Of a stretch of 7,922 bases of DNA, positions 1 to 6,068 are shown piece by piece. Positions within the stretch are counted from its first letter, which is position 1, and the number at the start of each line of letters is the position of its first letter. Below the pieces are notes generated by a model. The model did not search any database. It was not told where the DNA came from and was given only the letters and a program-made list of their open reading frames with translations. Made by a program: the position numbers and the translations under genes. The DNA is from REEB426 sp964551975 (GTDB lineage: Bacteria > Actinomycetota > Actinomycetes > S36-B12), in NCBI GenBank assembly GCA_964551975.1, contig CAZKFI010000088.1, positions 1 to 7,922 on the forward strand, written 5' to 3'.

Positions 1-388
1 TGTTCAGTGCTGTCAGGTGTTGCAGGACTGCCTGGAACGTGGGGTGGGCGGGTACCCGCAGGGCGATGCTGGCCTGCCCCCCGGTCAGTGCACCGCTGAC
101 CTGCGCGGCCTTGGGTAACACAAGGGTGAGTGGGCCTGGCCAGAACGACTCGGCGAGCCGTTCGGCGTAGTCGGGCATGTGGTGGGCCCAGCGTTTGGCT
201 GCGTTGATGTCGAGCACATGCACGATCAGTGGGTGATCAGCGGGCCGGCCCTTAACGGCATAGACCCGGGCGATCGCGGCGGGGTTGGTGGCATCGGCGC
301 CTAGGCCGTAGACCGTCTCGGTGGGCAGCGCCGCCAGGTGACCGGCGGCCAGCGCGGCGGCGGCCTGCTCAGGGGTGATGGCGGTCAC
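1..388 (-). CDS. tsaC: L-threonylcarbamoyladenylate synthase (Sua5/YrdC/YciO family), 3' end outside the window
   Basis: This enzyme makes threonylcarbamoyl-AMP from threonine, bicarbonate and ATP in the cytoplasm, the first step of the t6A37 modification of ANN-decoding tRNAs. The reverse-strand translation gives 129 residues without a stop. It carries the family marks in order: LPTETVYGLGADA at about 21-33, the nucleotide-binding KGRP with downstream PL at about 46-54, SFWPGPLTLVLPK at about 81-93, and GGQASIALRVPAHP at about 103-116. The GTG at 388 is chosen because it leaves the usual short lead before the first motif. A TTG at 400 in the same frame is an alternative, and neither has a convincing Shine-Dalgarno. 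Short TsaC-type proteins are about 200 residues and Sua5 types about 330, so with the C-terminus missing I cannot tell which type this is. The gene is divergent from the protease gene. Family identity is secure from the motifs; exact start and subtype are not. Confidence 0.93.
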   Translation of the reverse strand, partial: MTAITPEQAAAALAAGHLAALPTETVYGLGADATNPAAIARVYAVKGRPADHPLIVHVLDINAAKRWAHHMPDYAERLAESFWPGPLTLVLPKAAQVSGALTGGQASIALRVPAHPTFQAVLQHLTALN

Positions 389-440
389 GCTGCTATCCAA
401 CCGCGTGGCGGGCGAGCCGCTGGTTGCTGCAGCGTTTGGT

Positions 441-468
441 GGGTCGTTGGGGTGTTGGGGTGTAAGGG
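441..468 (+). other. G-quadruplex-capable G-tract cluster
   Basis: Four G-tracts of 3, 4, 4 and 3 bases (441-443, 449-452, 457-460, 466-468) are separated by loops of 5, 4 and 5 bases. This satisfies the usual G3+N1-7 quadruplex pattern. It lies 53-80 bp upstream of the divergent synthase start and about 150 bp upstream of the protease start. The pattern is directly visible; that it folds or regulates anything is inference. In a high-GC genome such patterns also occur by chance. Confidence 0.5.
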
Positions 469-586
469 AAATGTCAGGTGCCGGCCCAGTTGGGAACGAA
501 TCAGCGCAGCCTGTTGTCGTATTGGGTGAGAGAGGTCCCGGTGCCACAAGCAGCGGGATTCGAGGGCAGCCACATGGGTGGTTGCT

Positions 587-602
587 TCGAACCTGGGTTC
601 CT
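587..602. promoter_or_regulatory. candidate LexA (SOS) box upstream of the protease gene
   Basis: The sequence TCGAAC-ctgg-GTTCct has the GAAC-N4-GTTC core of the Gram-positive/actinobacterial LexA operator (consensus near TCGAAC-N4-GTTCGA). It matches the left half fully and the inner four bases of the right half, missing only the last GA. It ends 3 bp before the protease gene's Shine-Dalgarno and 14 bp before its ATG, a position where a bound repressor could block initiation or early elongation. No clear -10/-35 pair was identified in the 389-615 gap, so the link to a promoter is unproven. Confidence 0.4.
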
Positions 603-604
603 AC

Positions 605-610
605 AAGGAG
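605..610 (+). promoter_or_regulatory. Shine-Dalgarno AAGGAG that fixes the protease start
   Basis: AAGGAG lies 5 bp before the ATG at 616, an ideal match and spacing. The reading frame stays open upstream to an ATG at 478, but that start has no comparable site and would add 46 residues unlike the N-termini of this family. The start at 616 is therefore preferred. Confidence 0.85.
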
Positions 611-615
611 GACAG

Positions 616-1797
616 ATGTCAGCGCCCACTCCGACGTTTCCGCGTCAGGATCGTGAGCCCTACGAGTACGCGGCTGGAACAGGTAATCCGTATGCCCCAC
701 GGCAGACCCAGTCTGCTCAGCCCGCGCAACCAAAGCGCCGGGTCGGTGCAGTGATCGGCATCCTGGCCGGTGCGCTGGTGATCGGCCTGGGCGCCGGTGT
801 TGTCGGCGGTGCCGTCGGCTACTTGGCCGCACGCGATGACAGCCCGCAGACGCTCATCACCGCACTGCAGGACACGGCCAGCAGCGTCAGGACCGGAGCG
901 GGCTCGATCGCTGAGGTTGCCGCTGCGGTGCAGCCGGCGGTGGTGCAGTTGGATGTCGATGCTGGGGATCAGTCGGGTACTGGGTCTGGGTTTGTGATCA
1001 GTGCCGACGGCTACATCGTCACCAACCATCACGTTGCTGGTGTTGCAGGCGATAGCGGCAGCATCAAGGTGTCGTTCTCGGATGGTCGTACGGCCACCGG
1101 CACGTTGGTGGGCGGGAGCCCGGACTATGACCTGGCCGTGGTGAAGGTTGATCGCACCGGGCTTGCGACGGTGCCGTTCGGTTCGTCGTCAGACCTTCAG
1201 GTGGGTGAAACGGTCATCGCGATCGGTTCGCCGCTAGGTCTGCAGGGCACAGTGACCACCGGCATCGTCAGCGCACTGAATCGTCCGGTCACCGTCGGTG
1301 AGCAGGGCGACACCTCGTTCATCAACGCGGTGCAGACCGATGCGGCCATCAACCCAGGTAACTCCGGTGGCCCACTGGTGGACGCCAATGGCGCGGTGGT
1401 CGGTGTGAACTCGGCGATCGCCTCAATGGGTTCGGGCATGGACCAGGGCGGTTCGATCGGCCTGGGCTTTGCCATCCCGATCGATACGGCCAAGCGCATC
1501 GCGCAGGAAATCATCGCCAACGGTTCGGCAGCGACACCGATCATCGGCGTCAGCCTGGACACCAGCTTCGAAGGGCCAGGAGGCAGGGTCTCCGAGATCA
1601 CCAGCGGTGGTCCGGCTGATTCAGCGGGCCTGCAGGTTGATGACGTCATCGTCAAGGTCAACGGCGAAGCGATGGCCGATTCCACCCAATTGATCGTCAC
1701 GATCCGCTCCAAGGCGCCCGGTGATCGGGTCACCTTGACCATCGAGCGCGATGGTGAACGCCAAGACCTGGCGGTCACGCTCGGATCAGCCGAGTAG
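616..1797 (+). CDS. Membrane-anchored HtrA/DegP-like serine protease with one PDZ domain
   Basis: A trypsin-like (S1C) protease of 393 residues, expected to degrade or process misfolded proteins outside the membrane. Residues 1-42 are a Pro/Gln/Tyr-rich cytoplasmic tail ending in PKRR. About 43-72 is a Gly/Ala/Val transmembrane helix, which gives an N-in topology with the catalytic part extracellular. The protease domain spans about 97-300 with His139 (TNHHV), Asp172 (DYDLAV) and Ser250 (NPGNSGGPL), so the triad is intact. The TNHHV motif has His where most relatives have Asn (TNNHV). A single PDZ domain covers about 308-390 (GGPADSAGL, DDVIVKVNG). This layout is the usual actinobacterial HtrA/PepD form; the paralogue cannot be named. 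The gene appears monocistronic: it is divergent from the synthase gene and followed by a strong hairpin. A LexA-like box lies between its promoter region and the ribosome-binding site. The family assignment is very secure; physiological substrates are unknown. Confidence 0.96.
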   Translation: MSAPTPTFPRQDREPYEYAAGTGNPYAPRQTQSAQPAQPKRRVGAVIGILAGALVIGLGAGVVGGAVGYLAARDDSPQTLITALQDTASSVRTGAGSIAEVAAAVQPAVVQLDVDAGDQSGTGSGFVISADGYIVTNHHVAGVAGDSGSIKVSFSDGRTATGTLVGGSPDYDLAVVKVDRTGLATVPFGSSSDLQVGETVIAIGSPLGLQGTVTTGIVSALNRPVTVGEQGDTSFINAVQTDAAINPGNSGGPLVDANGAVVGVNSAIASMGSGMDQGGSIGLGFAIPIDTAKRIAQEIIANGSAATPIIGVSLDTSFEGPGGRVSEITSGGPADSAGLQVDDVIVKVNGEAMADSTQLIVTIRSKAPGDRVTLTIERDGERQDLAVTLGSAE

Positions 1798-1813
1798 GGC
1801 TAACGCCAGCCCG

Positions 1814-1852
1814 GCGTGCCCGCGTCCTCCCTCCTCCAGGACGCGGGCACGC
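1814..1852 (+). terminator. Perfect 15-bp stem-loop after the protease gene
   Basis: Bases 1814-1828 pair with 1838-1852 without mismatch, around a 9-base pyrimidine loop (1829-1837), beginning 16 bp after the TAG. The stem is mostly GC. It is followed by tgcttgttc rather than a U-run, as is common in actinobacterial terminators. It should end the protease transcript and separate it from the oxygenase gene. Confidence 0.8.
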
Positions 1853-1915
1853 TGCTTGTTCGAGTTGGCCGTGCCTCGGGATGCGGCGGGCAGCGAACTC
1901 GGGCAGGCTGATGTC

Positions 1916-2839
1916 ATGGCCCCCGGACTTGTCGAAAACGTGCGTGCCCAGGTGGCGGCAGGCTTTCGTCGCATCGTCTCCGGGGATCCCAACGGCACGC
2001 CGGAATGGGCGCAGTCTCTAGCGCAGGGTGAAGACGCCGGGTACTTCGGGCCGGGTTCGGCGGCCTGGGCGGTGCATGCCTCGCTGCCGACGCTGGTTGG
2101 TGGGGTGCGCGCGCTCCTGATGCAGACTCTGCATCCAGCCGCGCTCGCCGGTGGGATGCAGCATTCGCGCTACGAAGCAGATGCGCTGGGCCGGTTGGCG
2201 GGCACCACGCAGTGGTTGACGGTAGTTACCTTCGGTGATCGAGCCGCGGCCGACCGGGAATGCGCACGGGTGCGCGGGTTGCATCGCCGCGTGGTGGGCA
2301 GTTACCCAACTGCTGAAGGAGCGGCTTCGTACTCCGCGTCCGATCCGGATCTGTTGCGCTGGGTGCATGTGGCATTCACGGATTCGTTCCTGGCCACCCA
2401 CCTGGTGTGGGGGGGACCGATCCCGGGTGGGCCGGATGCCTACGTGCGGGAATGGGCAAAGGCTGGGGAATTGGTTGGTGTTGTTGATCCGCCGCGATCG
2501 GTGGGCGAACTGCGGGAGCAACTGGCCGACTTCGATCCGATTCTGCGCGGTGATGAAGCAACCGCGCAGACGGTCTCGTTCATTAGGCGAGCACCCTTGC
2601 CGGTGCCGGCGCGCCCGGCCTACGGGGTGTTGTTCACCGGTGCGGTGGCGACCCTGCCCGAGCACTACCGCGCGATGCTTGATGTGCCGCGGGTGTCACT
2701 GGGGGTAGCCAAGCCTGCAGTAAGCGCACTGCTGGGAACTCTCAGTCTGGCATTGGGACCAATGTCACCCTCCCATCGCAACGCACTCGCACGAATTGAG
2801 CGTCTCGGCGACGACACGCGCACGCAAGCACTCGTCTAA
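1916..2839 (+). CDS. MpaB/rubber-oxygenase-like (DUF2236) family protein, putative haem oxygenase
   Basis: A 307-residue soluble protein with no signal peptide or membrane helix. The family (PF09995) includes the latex-clearing rubber oxygenase Lcp and fungal MpaB, which use b-type haem for oxidative cleavage of isoprenoid chains; most bacterial members have no known substrate. Recognisable family blocks are DAGYFGPGSAAWAVHA at about 40-55, RALLMQTLHPAALAGGMQHS at about 65-84, TVVTFGDRAAADR at about 102-114, a charged RVRGLHRRV at about 119-127, and SDPDLLRWVHVAFTDSFL at about 142-159. His73, His83, His123 and His151 sit in these blocks and are candidate haem-site residues. The ATG at 1916 has a modest GGGCAGG eight bases upstream and gives a typical N-terminus. 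A GTG at 1871 is an in-frame alternative, and longer starts would run back through the terminator. It may be co-transcribed with the lyase gene 26 bp downstream. Substrate is unknown. Confidence 0.85.
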   Translation: MAPGLVENVRAQVAAGFRRIVSGDPNGTPEWAQSLAQGEDAGYFGPGSAAWAVHASLPTLVGGVRALLMQTLHPAALAGGMQHSRYEADALGRLAGTTQWLTVVTFGDRAAADRECARVRGLHRRVVGSYPTAEGAASYSASDPDLLRWVHVAFTDSFLATHLVWGGPIPGGPDAYVREWAKAGELVGVVDPPRSVGELREQLADFDPILRGDEATAQTVSFIRRAPLPVPARPAYGVLFTGAVATLPEHYRAMLDVPRVSLGVAKPAVSALLGTLSLALGPMSPSHRNALARIERLGDDTRTQALV

Positions 2840-2865
2840 TCGTCGATTCGGGTCATCATGGTCCG

Positions 2866-5034
2866 ATGCGGCAATCGATGCGGGGGCGTCGCCATGCCCT
2901 GATCGGGTCGGCGATTGCCGCACCCCTGACCGCGATCATGGTTGCCTTTCCGGCTGGAAGCGTGCAGGCGGTTGACCGTCCGGTAATCGAACCGCGAGCC
3001 AGTGATAGTGCGTCGGCGAGTGCGTCAAGTTCAGTGAGCGCGTCGGCGAGCGCGTCAGGCTCAGCGAGCGCGTCGGCGAGTGCGTCAAGTTCAGCGAGCG
3101 CTTCGGGTAGCGCTTCAAGTTCAGCCTCTGCATCGGTGACGGCAACTCCGTCGACCTCGGCGAGCCCGACACCGTCGGTGACAGTGACCCCGAGTGCGAC
3201 ACCGACACCCACCCCGACTCCATCTGCGTCTGCGACTGCCACTCCGGTGGTGACCGCGCCACCGGTGGTGTTGCCGGCGGCTCTGGGCTCGTGGTGTGAG
3301 GCGCTCTTTCCGCCGATGGTCAAGGCGAAAGAGCGTCGGCTTGCGCAGCAGCTGATGAGCGGCCAGGTGGACTTCGGTAACGGCGGTACGTACACCCTCA
3401 GTGAACGACCGGATTGGAAGGCGCAATCTACGGCTGATACCTCAGGCAATCGTCACATCAATTCACTTAACTGGGCGCTGCCTTTGCTGTATCGGGGGGT
3501 GCATAAGCAGAACGCGGCGATGGTCGAGCGGTTCCGCACACTGCTGCAACTGTGGATCGCTGATCATCAGGGTGACCGCAATAAGTGGGTGGATGCATCC
3601 ATCTACGGCGGCCTGCGTACCCAGACCTTGGTCTGCGCTGCGCAGACTCTGAACGACCCAGTGATTGCTCAAGCGGCCCTGGCGGATGCGGCTCGCATGC
3701 TCAACTCCTTTAAGCGCGACCCGTCGATCGCTGTGGGTTCGAACAACACCGACCTGATTCGGCAGACCGGTGCGCTCGCGGCCTACTGCTGGGCTGGGGA
3801 TGCGGTGCAGAAGGAAGTGGCCTGGCGCAATGTGGTGAGCGTGGCCCGCGGCACGGTGATGCCCGATGGCAGCGACGTCGAAGGATCCCCCGGTTACGCG
3901 ATGTATATGGAGAACCTTCTCTCCGACGTGGAGCGTGCCGGTACCTCCTGTGGTCTGGCACCCGATGAGATGCGCACCCTGCGCGGTCTGCTGTATGCGT
4001 TCGTTGCGCAGGCGGTGCGCCCGGACTTCGCCCTAGCCTCCATCGGTGACACGGTCAACGAGGCCGTGCGCGGCAACTTCGGTGAAGGTGATTGGCGAGC
4101 CGACTGGGTGCGCACCGGTGGCACGGCAGGCTCACCACCCACCCCGGTCTACACGGCGTTCGATGGTGGCTACGTGTTCGGTCGATCGTCCTGGCGGCCG
4201 CAGGCAGGCAAGCCCGACACGTTCTACTCGGTGCGTTACACCAGCAATCGTCCAGCAACTCCGCACACGCACGATGACGGTGCATCAATGACGATCTTCG
4301 CCAAGGGCGTGGACTGGATTGGGGATCCGGGGCCGTACCGCTACGACAACAGCAGTGCGCTGCGCTGGTACATGAAGTCTCGTCAGGCTCATTCCTCATT
4401 CGACATCAGCAACGTCAAGCGACTCACCCGCACTGGCATGGTGACGAAGTTGAACAGCCGGTCGGATGCAGAGACAGGTGGCGATGACACCACCTGTGTT
4501 CGGGATGAGTCCTGGAACACGGTGGCGGTCACCCGCTGCATTGCGTATGTGCGGTCAGTGGATGCCTTCGTGGTGGTGGACAGTGTGCAGGCGGAGCGGG
4601 CGAAGGGCCCCAAGCGCAAGCGAAAGATTCCCCGCGTGCTCACGCAGCGCTGGCAGTTGCCGCCGGAGGTGGCAGCCTCGAATACCGGTGACTCCGTCGT
4701 GCTGACCTCGGGTGCTGCCGCCATGGACATCGCCAAGTCGTTCACTCTGCAGGAGGGGCCTGAACGCAAGTGGCAGGACGGCAGTTGGGTGGTGCAGACT
4801 GCGCGACCGAAATCAACCACCGGCTGGTTCACCGGTAGCTGGGGTGAGAAGCTGCCCGGCTCAGTGCTTTCCCGCGAGGTGCGCATCCCCAGGCGCGGCG
4901 GGGCGGTCACGATGGTGACCGTGCTGGTGCCACGTGCGGCCGGTGAAGCCGTACCGGTGGAGATCACCGATAGCTCGGTGAAGATCACCCGTCAGGGTTC
5001 GACGGTGACGGTCGCGCTGCCGAAAGCCACGTAG
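2866..5034 (+). CDS. Secreted heparinase II/III-family polysaccharide lyase
   Basis: A 722-residue exported protein. It has a signal peptide at about 1-36 (basic RGRRH, hydrophobic stretch, SVQA cleavage site), a Ser/Ala-rich linker at about 45-90, a Thr/Pro-rich linker at about 91-134, then the catalytic region. That region starts with an alpha-helical toroid-like part (about 140-420) with SNNTDL at 292-297, MPDGSDVEGSPGY at 332-344 and IGDTVN at 393-398. A beta-rich part from about 425 holds the hallmark HTHDDGAS (467-474) followed by GVDWIGDPGPYRYD (481-494). This matches the heparinase II/III-like architecture (PF07940 region), whose members cleave uronic-acid polysaccharides such as heparan, alginate or similar glycans by beta-elimination. 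His467 and Tyr344 are candidate catalytic or metal-site residues. A basic stretch, KGPKRKRK, lies at about 580-587. No LPXTG anchor is present, so it is probably released or held by the linker in the wall. The ATG at 2866 lacks a Shine-Dalgarno; a second in-frame ATG at 2878 also keeps the signal peptide. Substrate is not predictable. Confidence 0.88.
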   Translation: MRQSMRGRRHALIGSAIAAPLTAIMVAFPAGSVQAVDRPVIEPRASDSASASASSSVSASASASGSASASASASSSASASGSASSSASASVTATPSTSASPTPSVTVTPSATPTPTPTPSASATATPVVTAPPVVLPAALGSWCEALFPPMVKAKERRLAQQLMSGQVDFGNGGTYTLSERPDWKAQSTADTSGNRHINSLNWALPLLYRGVHKQNAAMVERFRTLLQLWIADHQGDRNKWVDASIYGGLRTQTLVCAAQTLNDPVIAQAALADAARMLNSFKRDPSIAVGSNNTDLIRQTGALAAYCWAGDAVQKEVAWRNVVSVARGTVMPDGSDVEGSPGYAMYMENLLSDVERAGTSCGLAPDEMRTLRGLLYAFVAQAVRPDFALASIGDTVNEAVRGNFGEGDWRADWVRTGGTAGSPPTPVYTAFDGGYVFGRSSWRPQAGKPDTFYSVRYTSNRPATPHTHDDGASMTIFAKGVDWIGDPGPYRYDNSSALRWYMKSRQAHSSFDISNVKRLTRTGMVTKLNSRSDAETGGDDTTCVRDESWNTVAVTRCIAYVRSVDAFVVVDSVQAERAKGPKRKRKIPRVLTQRWQLPPEVAASNTGDSVVLTSGAAAMDIAKSFTLQEGPERKWQDGSWVVQTARPKSTTGWFTGSWGEKLPGSVLSREVRIPRRGGAVTMVTVLVPRAAGEAVPVEITDSSVKITRQGSTVTVALPKAT
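3010..3129 (+). repeat. 30-bp tandem repeat, four copies, coding for a Ser/Ala linker
   Basis: Units at 3010-3039, 3040-3069, 3070-3099 and 3100-3129 follow the pattern gcgtcggcga-gygcgtcarg-ytcagygagc. The first three are nearly identical and the fourth is degenerate. Each unit encodes ten residues of the type ASASASSSAS. The unit is a multiple of three, so gain or loss of copies would change linker length without a frameshift. Confidence 0.9.
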
Positions 5035-5048
5035 GCAGCGACCTAGTC

Positions 5049-5104
5049 GAACGTGACTGCTTGAAGGTGACTGCTTGAACGTGACTGCTTGAAGGTGACT
5101 GCCC
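5049..5104. repeat. Four tandem copies of a 14-bp direct repeat
   Basis: Units GAASGTGACTGCTT occur at 5049-5062, 5063-5076, 5077-5090 and 5091-5104. The fourth base alternates C, G, C, G, so the array is also an exact 28-bp duplication except for the last two bases (CC instead of TT). It lies in the 95-bp gap between the convergent lyase and ribokinase genes, 15 bp after the lyase stop. I see no strong hairpin in this gap, so no terminator is called here. Confidence 0.9.
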
Positions 5105-5129
5105 GATAGGAGCTTGCTCGTGGCGTCGA

Positions 5130-6050
5130 CTAGGAGTTCGCGGCAAGAAGAGCCTTGACCTGCTCAAGGCCGGGTAGTGAGGGAACTGCGCCACTGACGG
5201 TGGTGGAAAGGGCACCGGCGGCGGCACCGAAACGCAGCGCGTCGGGGAAGTTGTCACCCCGGGCGAGTGCGGCAGCAAGGCCACCGCAGAACGCATCACC
5301 TGCAGCGACGGTGTCGACGGGTGTGACCCGGAATGCCGAGACGGTGCCGGAGCCACCGCCACTTGCCCAGACCAAGCCGCGTGCACCGCGAGTGATCACC
5401 ACCGTCGGGATACCACGGCCATTGAGGGCGCGGGCGGCTTCATCGGCGTCAACCGAGTGGTTCGTCGACATGCCGGTGATCTGTTCGGCTTCATGCTCGT
5501 TGGGCACCAGGATGTCCGCCTGACCCAGCAGGGCATCGCCGTAGTCGCGGACCGGAGCTGGGTTCAAGATGCCGCGTGCGCCCCGGGTGCGGGCGGCACC
5601 CAGTGCGGCGCCGATCGCGGCGATGGGCACCTCACCCTGGGTGAGGACGACGTCGAAGGCGCCGAGTTTGGCCAGGCAGTCCTGCACCTGCGCCGGCGTG
5701 ACCTGGTCGTTCGCGCCAGGCACCACGACGATGCGGTTGGCGCCGGTGGCATCGACCTCGATGAGTGCGGTACCGGAGGGTCCCGGCACTGTCATGACGC
5801 CGCTGTCGTCGATGTGTTCGGCGGCGAGCACGGTGCGCAGCCAACGTCCAGCGTCATCATCACCGACGGCGCCGATCATGTGGACCTCGGCGCCAAGGCG
5901 CGCAGCGGCGACGGCCTGGTTTAGGCCCTTACCCCCGGGATGGCGATCGAAGGTGCGGCCGAACACGGTCTCTCCCGGGTTCGGCATGCGATCCAAACCG
6001 ACCACGAGGTCGACATTGAGGCTGCCCACGACCACCACCACGTTCGCCAT
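5130..6050 (-). CDS. rbsK: Ribokinase (PfkB family)
   Basis: Phosphorylates D-ribose to ribose 5-phosphate with ATP, in the cytoplasm. The 306-residue length is typical. Ribose-site residues are visible in GSLNVD (9-14) and in PGGKGLNQAVAAARLG (38-53, PfkB signature 1). SGTALIEVD is at 92-100, VVPGAN at 109-114, TQGEVP at 137-142, NPAPVR at 163-168 and PNEHEAE at 183-189. Signature 2, DTVAAGDAFCGGL, is at 246-258 and carries the anion hole and the catalytic base Asp252. The ATG at 6050 matches the family N-terminus. Its upstream GGGGT is a poor Shine-Dalgarno, and only 18 bp separate it from the divergent xylulokinase start, so a leaderless or very short leader transcript is likely. Related PfkB sugar kinases (for example deoxyribokinases) are possible but less likely given the full ribokinase motif set. 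No ribose transporter or LacI repressor is in view. Confidence 0.93.
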   Translation of the reverse strand: MANVVVVVGSLNVDLVVGLDRMPNPGETVFGRTFDRHPGGKGLNQAVAAARLGAEVHMIGAVGDDDAGRWLRTVLAAEHIDDSGVMTVPGPSGTALIEVDATGANRIVVVPGANDQVTPAQVQDCLAKLGAFDVVLTQGEVPIAAIGAALGAARTRGARGILNPAPVRDYGDALLGQADILVPNEHEAEQITGMSTNHSVDADEAARALNGRGIPTVVITRGARGLVWASGGGSGTVSAFRVTPVDTVAAGDAFCGGLAAALARGDNFPDALRFGAAAGALSTTVSGAVPSLPGLEQVKALLAANS

Positions 6051-6068
6051 ACCCCGATACTGTCAGGT
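6051..6068. promoter_or_regulatory. 18-bp divergent start region of rbsK and xylB with candidate overlapping -10 elements
   Basis: Between the two start codons only 18 bp remain. On the plus strand GATACT (6056-6061) sits at -13 to -8 relative to the xylB GTG and matches TATAAT at four of six positions, which would suit a leaderless transcript. On the minus strand the same bases read CAGTAT (6062-6057), a weaker -10 for rbsK. No -35 match was established. Functional assignment is inference. Confidence 0.35.

Noticed and set aside
478..615. Upstream extension of the protease reading frame to an ATG at 478
   Set aside because: A strong AAGGAG five bases before the ATG at 616 fixes the start. 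The extra 46 residues do not resemble HtrA N-termini and would run through the candidate LexA box.
1197..1778. Reverse-strand open frame of 193 residues opposite the protease gene
   Set aside because: It is a mirror of GC-rich coding DNA with no recognisable domain, fully antisense to the conserved protease and PDZ domains.
1751..1915. Upstream extension of the oxygenase frame to an ATG at 1751
   Set aside because: It would overlap the end of the protease gene and read through the terminator hairpin. The conserved family sequence begins after 1916.
2856..3449. Long reverse-strand open frame opposite the Ser/Ala repeat of the lyase gene
   Set aside because: It is a low-complexity frame produced by the 30-bp repeat. 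The plus-strand product has a signal peptide and a recognisable catalytic domain.
5940..6068. Upstream extension of the xylulokinase frame to an ATG at 5940
   Set aside because: The added residues are antisense to the well-conserved rbsK N-terminus, and the kinase phosphate loop begins just after the GTG at 6069.
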